Shown one piece after another: positions 1 through 7,009 of a stretch of DNA of 55,978 nucleotides. Each line of letters starts with the position of its first letter. The first letter of the stretch is position 1. Source of the stretch: a virus; IMG/VR virus record IMGVR_UViG_3300022413_000014, positions 1-55,978 of that record; one strand, given 5' to 3'. The position numbers and the translations under genes were made by a program. The notes under the pieces are model-generated. The model was not told where the DNA came from, searched no databases, and saw only the letters and a program-made list of their open reading frames with translations.

Positions 1-146
1 AGATAAGACAAGGCGCTCCCATCTTCGAACGGGTTTTCGCCTATCTCTGGGTATTCTGAGTCCGACTTCCTGCCAGCCTCGAATCCTCGGTCATACGCCA
101 TCTGCTTTAGATCATCGTCATCATCAACCTCATCCCGCACGCTCAT
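1..146 (-). CDS. Acidic hypothetical protein, C-terminus off the left edge
   Basis: Only the first 48 residues are in the window; the frame is still open at base 1. The start is ATG at 146-144, with a GGGAGG ribosome binding site seven bases upstream, and it overlaps the stop of the next gene by one base. The N-terminus has a run of five aspartates followed by a glycine-, lysine- and glutamate-rich stretch. No family is recognised. It is the last visible gene of a leftward set of overlapping small genes. Confidence 0.7.
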   Translation of the reverse strand, partial: MSVRDEVDDDDDLKQMAYDRGFEAGRKSDSEYPEIGENPFEDGSALSY

Positions 147-355
147 CAACGCCTCCCGTCCCTAAAGCCGTAGCACTCGTCAATCGAGTCGAAGCCATCG
201 CGCTTGCACGACGCGATGTTGGCGTCATAGGCGACGGCCAAGGCCACCAACAACGCGACCACCAGGAAGAACCCGAGCACGCGGAACACCCAGGGCAGGA
301 GGCCGCCGGGCTTGTCGTCATCGCCGATGCCGATGCTAATCTCGGTCTTAGGCAT
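146..355 (-). CDS. Small single-pass membrane protein
   Basis: A 69-residue protein with an acidic N-terminus (about 25 residues), one strongly hydrophobic segment at about residues 22-43 and a short C-terminal tail with two cysteines and charged residues. It overlaps the 348-659 gene by eight bases and the gene at its 3' side by one, so it is translationally linked in the leftward operon. The membrane location follows from the hydrophobic segment; the function is unknown. A GAGGTGA element precedes the ATG. Confidence 0.7.
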   Translation of the reverse strand: MPKTEISIGIGDDDKPGGLLPWVFRVLGFFLVVALLVALAVAYDANIASCKRDGFDSIDECYGFRDGRR

Positions 356-659
356 CGATCGTCACCTCGGCTCCAAGTCCGGCGGTAAAGCTCGGCTCCC
401 AATCGACCACGACGTCAAAGCGGATGATCATCAGGGCCTCGCCTTCCATTGGGCCACCAGGAGCACCCGGCACGCGCACCCAGACCGGACAACCATCTTT
501 CGGGAAGTCTGCCGGATCGGACTCCCACCAGGCCAACAGATATTCCTCGGCAGCCTCGGCTGGGCTATCGGCCTCGATCGCAACCCAGCCTTGCATTTTT
601 GGGTCGACCTTGCCCGCCATCGCTTGGGGGTCGTAGTGATTGACGGTGTACATGGTCAT
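348..659 (-). CDS. Hypothetical protein, 103 aa
   Basis: A soluble, tryptophan-rich acidic protein of 103 residues with no recognised domain. The ATG at 659 overlaps the upstream stop (ATGA) and has GGAGAG in front; an ATG two codons later is a possible alternative. Tight overlap with both neighbours indicates one leftward operon of small, probably early, host-interaction genes. Confidence 0.7.
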   Translation of the reverse strand: MTMYTVNHYDPQAMAGKVDPKMQGWVAIEADSPAEAAEEYLLAWWESDPADFPKDGCPVWVRVPGAPGGPMEGEALMIIRFDVVVDWEPSFTAGLGAEVTIDA

Positions 660-937
660 GCTTTGCTCTCCAGCATGGTGACCGCCATCGCGATCACATA
701 GGCGGCGGTGGCCGCAAGGTCGCGCCCGAACTCGCCGGTCCCGGCCCTGAACGCGCGGCTCTCATCAGGCTTGATGGCGCTGACCATGAAGGCATGGCCC
801 TCAATGCGATGCTTGGTGAGGCGCAGCCTGGCAGCATGAAAACGCTCGATGCTGTCCTTCAAAGTCGGGCCGCCCGTGATCTTTTCCTGCTCAGCAGCGC
901 CGGCCTCGTTGGTGATTTCGATGAGAAATTCAGCCAT
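656..937 (-). CDS. Hypothetical protein, 93 aa
   Basis: A 93-residue protein with no recognised family. The start was placed at the ATG at 937-935 because the open frame upstream is arginine- and tryptophan-rich and looks like a shadow of the neighbouring gene. The central part is charged and probably helical; the C-terminus is alanine-rich. It overlaps the 930-1214 gene by eight bases and ends in an ATGA junction with the next gene. Confidence 0.65.
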   Translation of the reverse strand: MAEFLIEITNEAGAAEQEKITGGPTLKDSIERFHAARLRLTKHRIEGHAFMVSAIKPDESRAFRAGTGEFGRDLAATAAYVIAMAVTMLESKA

Positions 938-1214
938 CGCCGTGCTCCTCCTCGGCCGTATCCACCCAGGCCTGAAGACGAGTGATGACGGCGCGTGCCA
1001 TGTCGACGTCCAGATGGGCTGACATGCACGAGTCCGGGTGGGTGCCACGGTCGTACCAAGACCGATCGTCAACGTTGAGCCAGCAGGCCACATGTTCAGC
1101 TGAGGACGAGTCGCGAACAGTCACGGTCGAGCCATAAAGGCAGGTGACCGGCTCCCCGTAATCGCGCAGGCCACGGTCGTTGGTGCATGTTATTTCGATG
1201 GTTTTCTGTGCCAT
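930..1214 (-). CDS. Hypothetical protein, 94 aa
   Basis: A 94-residue acidic protein with four cysteines scattered along the chain and no clear metal-binding spacing. ATG at 1214 is preferred over the GTG one codon earlier because GGGGAGG sits seven bases upstream of it. It directly follows the DnaA-like gene, whose stop overlaps its start. Function unknown. Confidence 0.65.
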   Translation of the reverse strand: MAQKTIEITCTNDRGLRDYGEPVTCLYGSTVTVRDSSSAEHVACWLNVDDRSWYDRGTHPDSCMSAHLDVDMARAVITRLQAWVDTAEEEHGDG

Positions 1215-1561
1215 CACGCCGCCTCCCCGGCCGCTCTAGCCACCTTAGCCGCATCGTTCTCCGCCCTGATCCTGATGACCTCGGCGCAACATTCGTCGGC
1301 AATCATCGAAAGGTCTGGGCGATTACGGACGCGCTTGACGCCATGCATGACGGTCGTATGGTCCTTGGTTTCGCTGTCACGCTCGCCTGAAAAGTGCCGG
1401 GCAATGTCCGGGTAGCTCATCCTGGTCATCGCCCTCAGCATGAACCACGTCACATGCCGAGCGTTGACATGCTCGCGGAGGCGACGACTGCCGAACACTT
1501 GATCCACGGTCACATCGAACCGGGCTGCGGCAATCGTCGCCATGGTTTTCAGCGTGATCAC
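1214..1561 (-). CDS. DnaA domain IV-like DNA-binding protein
   Basis: The 115-residue protein matches the C-terminal DNA-binding domain (domain IV) of the replication initiator DnaA and nothing else of DnaA. Seen: an Arg-rich helix after VFGSRR, a NARHVTWFMLRAM helix, the SYPDIARHFSG turn and the signature DHTTVMHGVKRV that contacts the DnaA box. There is no AAA+ ATPase domain. The basic loop has an insertion (GERDSETKDHTTV, where host proteins usually have GRDHTTV). The GTG start at 1561 overlaps the upstream stop (GTGA); ATG at 1543 is an alternative. It may bind DnaA boxes to steer or block initiation; that role is inferred. Confidence 0.88.
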   Translation of the reverse strand: MITLKTMATIAAARFDVTVDQVFGSRRLREHVNARHVTWFMLRAMTRMSYPDIARHFSGERDSETKDHTTVMHGVKRVRNRPDLSMIADECCAEVIRIRAENDAAKVARAAGEAA

Positions 1562-1887
1562 TCGGCTACGGTGGTGAGCGACGGCCGCAGACGATGGGCC
1601 TCGGTCACAGAAGCTGACGCGATATCAGTCGACGCCACCCAATCGAGAATGTGATCAACAACTCGATCAACAACCGCCGACGGGATGAACGTCTTGATCG
1701 TCAGTCCATCGCTCATCGGCATCAACAGTTCGTATCCACCAGGCTTGGTCGGTGTCTTCTTGACGCCGCGTACCTTGCACTTAGCCTCGCCGCCGATCAC
1801 GTCGGACAATGCGTCGGCAGCAGCAAGCAGCCGCGTCTTCTGCTCGGTCTCGGCGCGGATGTCGTCGGTGTTCTCCTTGTCGGTCAT
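1558..1887 (-). CDS. Hypothetical protein, first gene of leftward operon
   Basis: A 109-residue protein, Glu/Asp-rich at the N-terminus with a basic central patch (CKVRGVKKTPTK). No family recognised. The ATG at 1887 was chosen for its GGGAAG ribosome binding site rather than the upstream ATG of the open frame. It is the first gene after the operator-containing promoter at 1968-1996, which points to regulation by the phage repressor. Confidence 0.65.
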   Translation of the reverse strand: MTDKENTDDIRAETEQKTRLLAAADALSDVIGGEAKCKVRGVKKTPTKPGGYELLMPMSDGLTIKTFIPSAVVDRVVDHILDWVASTDIASASVTEAHRLRPSLTTVAE

Positions 1888-1927
1888 GGTCTTCCCTATC
1901 CAATATGGTTGACGATTAATCACAGCT

Positions 1928-1944
1928 GGCTAAGGTTCTTAGCC
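1928..1944. repeat. Perfect 7-bp inverted repeat in leader
   Basis: GGCTAAG-GTT-CTTAGCC lies between the leftward promoter and the first gene of that operon. It could form a small hairpin in the 5' leader or be a second protein-binding site. No U-run follows, so it is not an intrinsic terminator. Confidence 0.5.
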
Positions 1945-1967
1945 TAACTCTGACTCTTACACGCCAA

Positions 1968-1996
1968 TTTTTAATCACGGGTGACAAACTTGTCAA
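1968..1996 (-). promoter_or_regulatory. Leftward promoter overlapped by TGACAANNTTGTCA operator
   Basis: Reading leftward: TTGACA (1996-1991), 17-bp spacer, TAAAAA (1973-1968). The palindrome TGACAAACTTGTCA at 1982-1995 contains the -35 box, so a bound protein would exclude RNA polymerase. The same site covers the GTG start of the rightward gene at 1981. Confidence 0.65.
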
Positions 1997-2262
1997 GCAA
2001 GCAGCAGAACAAAAAGGCGTTGCGCGAAGCCCTGGCGGTCGTCGACCGGGAGCAGAATGTGGGATGGTCATTCGTGATGCCGGTGTCGATGTATGGCGAG
2101 CTTTTGCGCCTTTCCGAGCTGACTGAGCAATCGATGGCCTATTATGCGCGTGATGCCTTGATGCGATATCTATCGACCGACGAGCACATCGCACATATGC
2201 GCAAGCTCGAACTACGCGAAAAGCAGCGCCTAGCGTTGATCAAGAAGGCGTCTAGCCGATAA
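1981..2262 (+). CDS. Ribbon-helix-helix-like small regulator
   Basis: A 93-residue protein with a lysine-rich N-terminus and a central strand-helix-helix pattern (WSFVMPVSMYGELLRL, then TEQSMAYYARDALMRYL) that resembles the Arc/CopG/MetJ DNA-binding fold; the C-terminus is a charged helix. It stands alone, rightward, between two leftward operons. The frame opens with GTG at 1981 inside the palindromic operator. No good ribosome binding site precedes GTG, so either the message is leaderless from a TTTAAT-like -10, or TTG at 1990 is used with GGGTGA upstream. An autoregulator role is inferred from the operator position. The 3' end overlaps the HNH gene by 11 bases. Confidence 0.65.
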   Translation: MTNLSSKQQNKKALREALAVVDREQNVGWSFVMPVSMYGELLRLSELTEQSMAYYARDALMRYLSTDEHIAHMRKLELREKQRLALIKKASSR

Positions 2263-2755
2263 TCCGCCCGGTCAGCTTGACGCCACCATCAAAGGTGATG
2301 GTCAGCCCTTCGGCCGCCTGTTTTAGCGATGGCAGGCACGGGGCCGGATAGCCGTTCGAGCTAGGCTTTACCGATCCATTTTTGATCATACCGATGAAGA
2401 CCTCGGGGGTGACGTCGAGTGATTTCCGTAGACTGTTGCACGCGCAGCAGGCGACGCGCAGGTTATCGGCGTCATGGGTGCCGCCTCGATATTGCGGGAT
2501 GACATGATCGAGGGTGCGCTGTGTAGGGTGGTTCATTCCCTGGGTGGTCTCGATCCCGCAATAGCTGCAATGCATGCCATCACGGGCATAGACCTTTTTC
2601 CTGGTGCTCTTGCTGGGCTGACCTGACGATCGCTTAAACGGCTCTTTGGGCTTGGCCTTGTCGAGGCGACGGTGCTTTTCGTTTTGTTCGGCTAGGGTCT
2701 TTTTGAATTTGTCGGCGCGTTTTTTAACGTAGCGTTTCATGGTGGCGTCGTGCAT
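2252..2755 (-). CDS. HNH endonuclease
   Basis: A 167-residue protein with a very basic N-terminus (Lys/Arg-rich to about residue 60) followed by an HNH nuclease domain: a CSYC zinc knuckle, the LDHVIPQYRGG core with the catalytic His, the DADNLRVACCACN segment with the Asn and the second Cys pair. Proteins of this type nick or cut double-stranded DNA and act in homing, packaging or host DNA breakdown. It lies just downstream of the replicative helicase. No strong ribosome binding site is seen before ATG 2755; ATG 2740 is an alternative. Confidence 0.88.
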   Translation of the reverse strand: MHDATMKRYVKKRADKFKKTLAEQNEKHRRLDKAKPKEPFKRSSGQPSKSTRKKVYARDGMHCSYCGIETTQGMNHPTQRTLDHVIPQYRGGTHDADNLRVACCACNSLRKSLDVTPEVFIGMIKNGSVKPSSNGYPAPCLPSLKQAAEGLTITFDGGVKLTGRIIG

Positions 2756-2766
2756 CGGTTGTGGGT

Positions 2767-4170
2767 TTAGCGCTCTTTGATTTCCCTAACAGCAGGCCCT
2801 CGAACAATTACCAGCAGACGCTCATCATCGCTACCGACATTCTCCGCCGGTCCATAGCGCGCGTCGGTCACCTCGAACCAGATTTCGGCCTTACTCTTGC
2901 CGCCACGTAGGCCAACCTCGACCTTGTGAATGGTAGCCAGCCAGGAGCATTCGCGCTTGATGCCGTCCGACCAGAGATTTTTGCCCTCCCGGTTTTGCTG
3001 CAGCGCGATCACTAGGATCAGGTCGTTGGATTGGATAAACGCAGACAGCTTTTGCGCGACCTGCTCATAGAACGCGGCCTCGTTCTGACGTTGGGCCTTG
3101 CCGGCGATCTTGGTGTAGTAGTCGATGAAGAATACGCGGGTGCCGTGGTCGATCATCGATCTGTTCATGCGAATCAACAGATCATCGATCGTGATGCCCG
3201 GCACGTGGTCGAACTTGGCGTGCTCGAAATAGGGGTTGGTAACCGCCCAGGCATCGAGCCGGGCCACCGCCAGATCAGCGTTGGCCTTGTCCTCCAGCCA
3301 GGCCAGCGGCGTGTTGGTGTCGCCACAGAACTCACGGGCGACCAGATCGGTGGGGGATTGCTCTAGCGAGAAGAAATGGGTTTTGACGCCCGAGATCAGC
3401 GCGCCACGCTGCACGCCCGACAGCACGGAGGTCTTGTTCGACTTGGGTGGCGCGTCAAAGCCGTAAATGCAGCCGGGACGAAGCCCGCCGCCGAGCGCCG
3501 CATCGAGGCAGGCGTAGCCGGTGGAGACCTTGGGCGACGACTCCAGTAGTCTTTCCTTGAGGTGGTTGATCACCGTCATGCCATCCCACGAGCGATCATG
3601 CGGTTCGGTGATCGAGATGTCTTCGATGCTCGAGGTGATACGGTGCGCGATGCCCTTCCATTCGGACGCCACCGTCAGGCTGGGGTCCATGGCGGCGTTC
3701 AAGCCTTCCTGGCAGATCGCGGCAAGGGCGCGGCGCTGGGCCAAATCGAAAATCAGACGCGCGTAATCCTGGGTGTTGAGGATGGTGATTGCCGCTTGGG
3801 CGAGGCCTGCGAGATAGCGTGATCCATTGACCTGGGCAAGGCGCTCATCGGTCTCGAAGGCCGATGCTAGGGTGACATGATCCACCAGGAGGCCGTCTTG
3901 ATGAGTCTTGAGCATGACCTCGAAAATCGACTGGTGGACCGGCTCGTAAAAATGTTCAGGCTTCAAAAACTCAGCGGCATCAGCGAGGGTGGAGTCGTTG
4001 ACCATGATCGCACCAAGCAACGCCTGCTCGGCTTCGAGATTGTGCGGTGGCGCTTGAAAACCGAACGGCAGCCGGCCGTACGCTTCGCTGTCGGATGGGG
4101 TGTCGACCGGCTCAACATGGATGAGTCCGGGTTCAGCGACTCGGTTGCCGCCCTTGGTCTCGTCAGCCAT
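2767..4170 (-). CDS. DnaB-like replicative DNA helicase
   Basis: 467 residues, the usual length for DnaB. Residues about 37-145 match the N-terminal helical domain (NLEAEQALLGAIM onward); residues about 215-467 match the RecA-like ATPase. The Walker B region is RVFFIDYYTKI, and ALQQNREGK sits where DnaB has its SQLNR finger. The Walker A loop is unusual: APPKSNKTS, with Asn in place of the invariant Gly before Lys-Thr. It would unwind DNA at the phage fork. The gene follows the 4199-5302 replication protein, the likely initiator or loader. ATG 4170 has GGAG upstream. Confidence 0.93.
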   Translation of the reverse strand: MADETKGGNRVAEPGLIHVEPVDTPSDSEAYGRLPFGFQAPPHNLEAEQALLGAIMVNDSTLADAAEFLKPEHFYEPVHQSIFEVMLKTHQDGLLVDHVTLASAFETDERLAQVNGSRYLAGLAQAAITILNTQDYARLIFDLAQRRALAAICQEGLNAAMDPSLTVASEWKGIAHRITSSIEDISITEPHDRSWDGMTVINHLKERLLESSPKVSTGYACLDAALGGGLRPGCIYGFDAPPKSNKTSVLSGVQRGALISGVKTHFFSLEQSPTDLVAREFCGDTNTPLAWLEDKANADLAVARLDAWAVTNPYFEHAKFDHVPGITIDDLLIRMNRSMIDHGTRVFFIDYYTKIAGKAQRQNEAAFYEQVAQKLSAFIQSNDLILVIALQQNREGKNLWSDGIKRECSWLATIHKVEVGLRGGKSKAEIWFEVTDARYGPAENVGSDDERLLVIVRGPAVREIKER

Positions 4171-4198
4171 CGCATGGGCTCCGTTTCTTATCGTTCGG

Positions 4199-5302
4199 TC
4201 AAACTGCCTCTTCGGGCATCTCGAAAATCATGGTCTTGGCGAAGCCGTCGCTTTTGCCAAACTTATCGCACTCGACCAGCTTGACGCCGCTGCCGGCATA
4301 GTTGGGATCAACGCGCCAGCCCTGGCCGACGGTCAAGTTCCGGCCCCTGAACGGGAAGCTACGCCCGATGAGATCAGGCGGGCCGAACGGGGACGGCCTC
4401 TCGGCAGGCTTGCCGGGGTTGGGTCCAGGCAGGTCATCGGACCAGCAGGCCTGGTTCAGCCAGGTCTGTGGGTGCTTGACGTAGCGGGCTTCGGTCTGGT
4501 TGTCCCTGACATGCGCCATGTAGCGCTTGAGACCGGCCTCCAGCTCGTCCGCCGTGGCCAGGTTTTTGTCGATGATGCGCTTGTAGCATTTTTCAGCGGC
4601 TCCCCTTCCGCGTTTCATGCCAGGCCCCCAGAGATCCCACCAGCTGGAAAAATCAGCGGATGGATTAGGCGGTGGGGGATCGGGCACAACGGCCACCGGC
4701 CGCAATGCCACCACGGTATCATCGGCATCCGGGTCCGTCACCCAGTTTGGAACGTCCTCGTGATCAGAATCACGCCCGCCGTCAGGTGGGCAATGGTCGG
4801 GGAACAGATCACCGTTGGCATGGCCTGAACAAGAGTCTTTTTCGTCTTTACCGTCTATACCGTTTAGATTCGTTTGCCCTTTGCTTGCCCTTCGCTTGCC
4901 CTTTACCGTGCCCTTTTTCCCGAACACCTCGTCTAAGTCTATGGAATAGATAGAGATATTGTGCCTCGTAGTTTGCCCTTTACTTTGCCCTTTTTCGTGC
5001 CCATTCACTGCCCATTTTTTGGTGCTATTTTTGCGGCTAATCATGCCGATATTTTGCAGCCTATTGAGCGCTGTTCTGATGACCTTGACGCTATAGCCGG
5101 TGGCCTGGTGAAGACGCGTGAGCGACACGCAAACGTCACCACGATCGAGCATGAGCATCTGGCCGCTATAGTGCACCGGACGCGGCTTGTGGGCGCACAG
5201 CGATAGCAGCTCAACCATCACATATTTTGTCGCTGGGGGCAGGTAAGAGCAGTCGCTCGGGAACATGTAGCGGGGCACTTGAAAATACGGCTGATCGGAC
5301 AT
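4199..5302 (-). CDS. Phage replication initiator/organiser-like protein
   Basis: 367 residues. The N-terminal third is a winged helix (start PRYMFPSD, then DRGDVCVSLTRLHQATGYS and a recognition helix around VKVIRTALNRLQ). It is followed by a low-complexity linker with repeated KGQ/KGK/KGT units (about residues 104-150), then an acidic/proline linker. The C-terminal part (WWDLWGPGMKRGRG to HPQTWLNQACW) matches a domain common at the end of phage replication proteins. The likely role is origin binding and helicase recruitment, inferred from domain type and position before the helicase. The N-terminus resembles the 5305-5658 protein. Confidence 0.75.
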   Translation of the reverse strand: MSDQPYFQVPRYMFPSDCSYLPPATKYVMVELLSLCAHKPRPVHYSGQMLMLDRGDVCVSLTRLHQATGYSVKVIRTALNRLQNIGMISRKNSTKKWAVNGHEKGQSKGQTTRHNISIYSIDLDEVFGKKGTVKGKRRASKGQTNLNGIDGKDEKDSCSGHANGDLFPDHCPPDGGRDSDHEDVPNWVTDPDADDTVVALRPVAVVPDPPPPNPSADFSSWWDLWGPGMKRGRGAAEKCYKRIIDKNLATADELEAGLKRYMAHVRDNQTEARYVKHPQTWLNQACWSDDLPGPNPGKPAERPSPFGPPDLIGRSFPFRGRNLTVGQGWRVDPNYAGSGVKLVECDKFGKSDGFAKTMIFEMPEEAV

Positions 5303-5304
5303 GG

Positions 5305-5658
5305 CTAATGCCCACCAACGTCATAGCCGAGGGCTTCGAGATCGATGCGATAGACCTTTTTATCACCGGGCTGGATGCCATCGGCAATGCACTCGATCGG
5401 GCCTTTTTCTTCAAGGTATTTGAGGATCGACCGAATGCGGCTCGGCTTATAGGTGGTGTGCGCGGTAAGCGCATCGTTGGACGTTAAAACGTCGCGACGC
5501 GTCAGTTCTATCGGACCACCGGGCGTTTCGACAAAACCAGGTTCATGGTCGTCGGCCATGTGGATCAGGGTCAGCAAAACAGGGATGCACCGCCCCTTGA
5601 TCGGCGATTCCTTCGTGAACAAAAAGCGGGGGGCGGAAAGGAATTGTGGGCTATGCAT
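5305..5658 (-). CDS. Winged-helix protein, paralogue of the replication protein N-terminus
   Basis: 117 residues from ATG 5658; the frame also opens at 5688 but the extra residues look non-coding. It shares the layout of the next gene: PRFLFTKES against PRYMFPSD near the start, then a hydrophobic helix, a Thr-Arg-Arg-Asp-Val turn and a recognition helix (SRIRSILKYLEEKG). It could bind the neighbouring inverted repeats at 5690-5791 and act in replication control. That role is inferred. Confidence 0.7.
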   Translation of the reverse strand: MHSPQFLSAPRFLFTKESPIKGRCIPVLLTLIHMADDHEPGFVETPGGPIELTRRDVLTSNDALTAHTTYKPSRIRSILKYLEEKGPIECIADGIQPGDKKVYRIDLEALGYDVGGH

Positions 5659-5689
5659 TTTCCGGCTCCGATCGCGGGGCCGAATCATT

Positions 5690-5815
5690 CAGCCCCTTGG
5701 TTGGCCTGATGGCAAGCTAGCGACGGTCACCAAACACAAAAATCCGTCAATAGCATCAGACCAACCAAGGGGCTGGTGATCGTGTTTGGTGATGTCGCAC
5801 CCCTGCCAAAGGGTG
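5690..5815. repeat. Two interleaved inverted repeats plus a hairpin
   Basis: Arm A CAGCCCCTTGGTTGG (5690-5704) pairs perfectly with 5761-5775 and extends by CTGAT/ATCAG (5706-5710 with 5755-5759) across one mismatch. Arm B CACCAAACAC (5728-5737) pairs perfectly with GTGTTTGGTG (5782-5791). The order is A, B, A', B', a pseudoknot topology. A smaller CACCC/GGGTG hairpin follows (5798-5802 with 5811-5815). This lies in a 245-bp gene-free stretch at the head of the replication operon: a candidate origin or structured leader. Confidence 0.75.
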
Positions 5816-5892
5816 GTCCCGCCTGATGCTGCTCTAACCGAAGTGATGAAACCTCGACAGCGCCAGACGGTAGCTACAGCCTTAAATCGCTA

Positions 5893-5907
5893 TGACAGGT
5901 CTGTCAA
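5893..5907 (-). promoter_or_regulatory. Variant operator TGACAGGTCTGTCA at replication operon
   Basis: TGACAGGTCTGTCA (5893-5906) is palindromic and matches the outer bases of the genome-wide operator. Leftward it supplies a TTGACA -35 box (5907-5902), but the -10 is poor (TTAAGG or TTTAAG). It would control the replication genes to its left. Confidence 0.5.
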
Positions 5908-6167
5908 TCGTCATTTGGCTCGTCAACCGGCATATCCGGCACCTTAGAGCCATTTTCGCGCTGCCACGCCCTCATGGCCTGCGCATGGGTGACCACGCTA
6001 TTGATCACCTGCTGGCTGGCCCCATGGCCCGCAGCAAGGTCGGCATAGAACTCCAGCGCGGCAGGCGCGACCTTGTCTTGAGCCCGGATCAAAAATACCG
6101 GCTCGTCCTCGGGGATCAGCTTGGCTGGGTCCTGGATGCGATTGTAGTCGGGCCTGGCGTGTTTCAC
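5904..6167 (-). CDS. Conserved-looking hypothetical protein, 87 aa
   Basis: An 87-residue protein; the N-terminal half (DPAKLIPEDEPVFLIRAQDK) looks like a short conserved phage protein of unknown function. It starts with GTG at 6167, chosen because AGGAGATC sits upstream at normal spacing. The stop overlaps the operator at 5893-5906. It lies between the resolvase group and the replication proteins. Confidence 0.65.
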   Translation of the reverse strand: MKHARPDYNRIQDPAKLIPEDEPVFLIRAQDKVAPAALEFYADLAAGHGASQQVINSVVTHAQAMRAWQRENGSKVPDMPVDEPNDD

Positions 6168-6207
6168 CGTGATCTCCTAATCCATCTGGCGCTTGGCTGT
6201 GCCGCCC

Positions 6208-6501
6208 TCAGTGAAGCTGCTCGTCGGACTCGGTATTTCGGTCTTGGGTCCACTCGGCCGCCTCATCGCTAAGCAGGCCTTGGGCGAACATGCCGCACAG
6301 CGTGCCGGCCTTGTCCGGTTCTAGGCTCGACACGACCGAATGCGAGAAGTCGACCGGACCTTTGGGCTCGTCCACGTCAGAAACCGACAACGCCACCATG
6401 TAATGGCCCGCCCCTGGGGTCTCCTTGATGATCTTATGGAAGCGCCTGGCCAGATCATCGGCCAGGGTTTCGCTCATGAAATCATCGTTGTCGTCAGCCA
6501 T
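6208..6501 (-). CDS. Acidic hypothetical protein, 97 aa
   Basis: A 97-residue, strongly acidic protein (many Asp and Glu, especially at both ends). No family is recognised. It overlaps the RusA gene by eight bases, so the two are probably co-translated. Small acidic phage proteins often mimic DNA or bind host enzymes; nothing here proves that. Confidence 0.6.
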   Translation of the reverse strand: MADDNDDFMSETLADDLARRFHKIIKETPGAGHYMVALSVSDVDEPKGPVDFSHSVVSSLEPDKAGTLCGMFAQGLLSDEAAEWTQDRNTESDEQLH

Positions 6502-7009
6502 CGGCCTGCTCCATCAGGGTGCGCCAGTCGGCATCATTGGGGTGATCCCCGAGACGTGTTACAGCGATATAGACTGACGGCTCCAGTGCATAGAATTTCT
6601 TGATGGTCTGATCGACCACATAGGCGTCATCGACGAATAGAATTTTAGAAAGCGCATCCTCGATGCATTTGGTCAGATTGGTGAGATCGGGGCGCACGCA
6701 GGGGCGGATCAGGCCCTTACAGGCGGCCTTGCGCTTGCCCTTGGGCCAGGATCGCGGCACCTCAAAATAGTAATGCAGCATCAGATGAACCGATCCCTTG
6801 ATCGGCGGCAGGCCCGCCATTTTGGCCCTGGCCTGGGTAGCCACCACCTGCTGAAAGGCGGCGGTCTCGGGGTCTTTGTCAGAAACGATTAGATAGCGCC
6901 CTCGCCCTTTGGGGCGCAGCACCTTGGCGCGTTCTCGATAGGGAGTAGGCCGATCCCTGACGTTGAAGGAAACGAACTCAACGCCAGGGATCAGATTAGG
7001 TTGATCCAT
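6494..7009 (-). CDS. rusA: RusA-family Holliday junction resolvase
   Basis: 171 residues, close to the family's usual 120-170. The C-terminal half carries the RusA signature: RPDLTNLTKCIEDALSK followed by LFVDDAYVVD, with the acidic residues that bind metal and cut the junction. The enzyme resolves branched DNA made by replication and recombination, partnering the exonuclease and annealing protein at 9648-12202. ATG 7009 overlaps the DUF2303 stop (TGATG); the codon before it in the open frame is TTG. Confidence 0.85.
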   Translation of the reverse strand: MDQPNLIPGVEFVSFNVRDRPTPYRERAKVLRPKGRGRYLIVSDKDPETAAFQQVVATQARAKMAGLPPIKGSVHLMLHYYFEVPRSWPKGKRKAACKGLIRPCVRPDLTNLTKCIEDALSKILFVDDAYVVDQTIKKFYALEPSVYIAVTRLGDHPNDADWRTLMEQADG

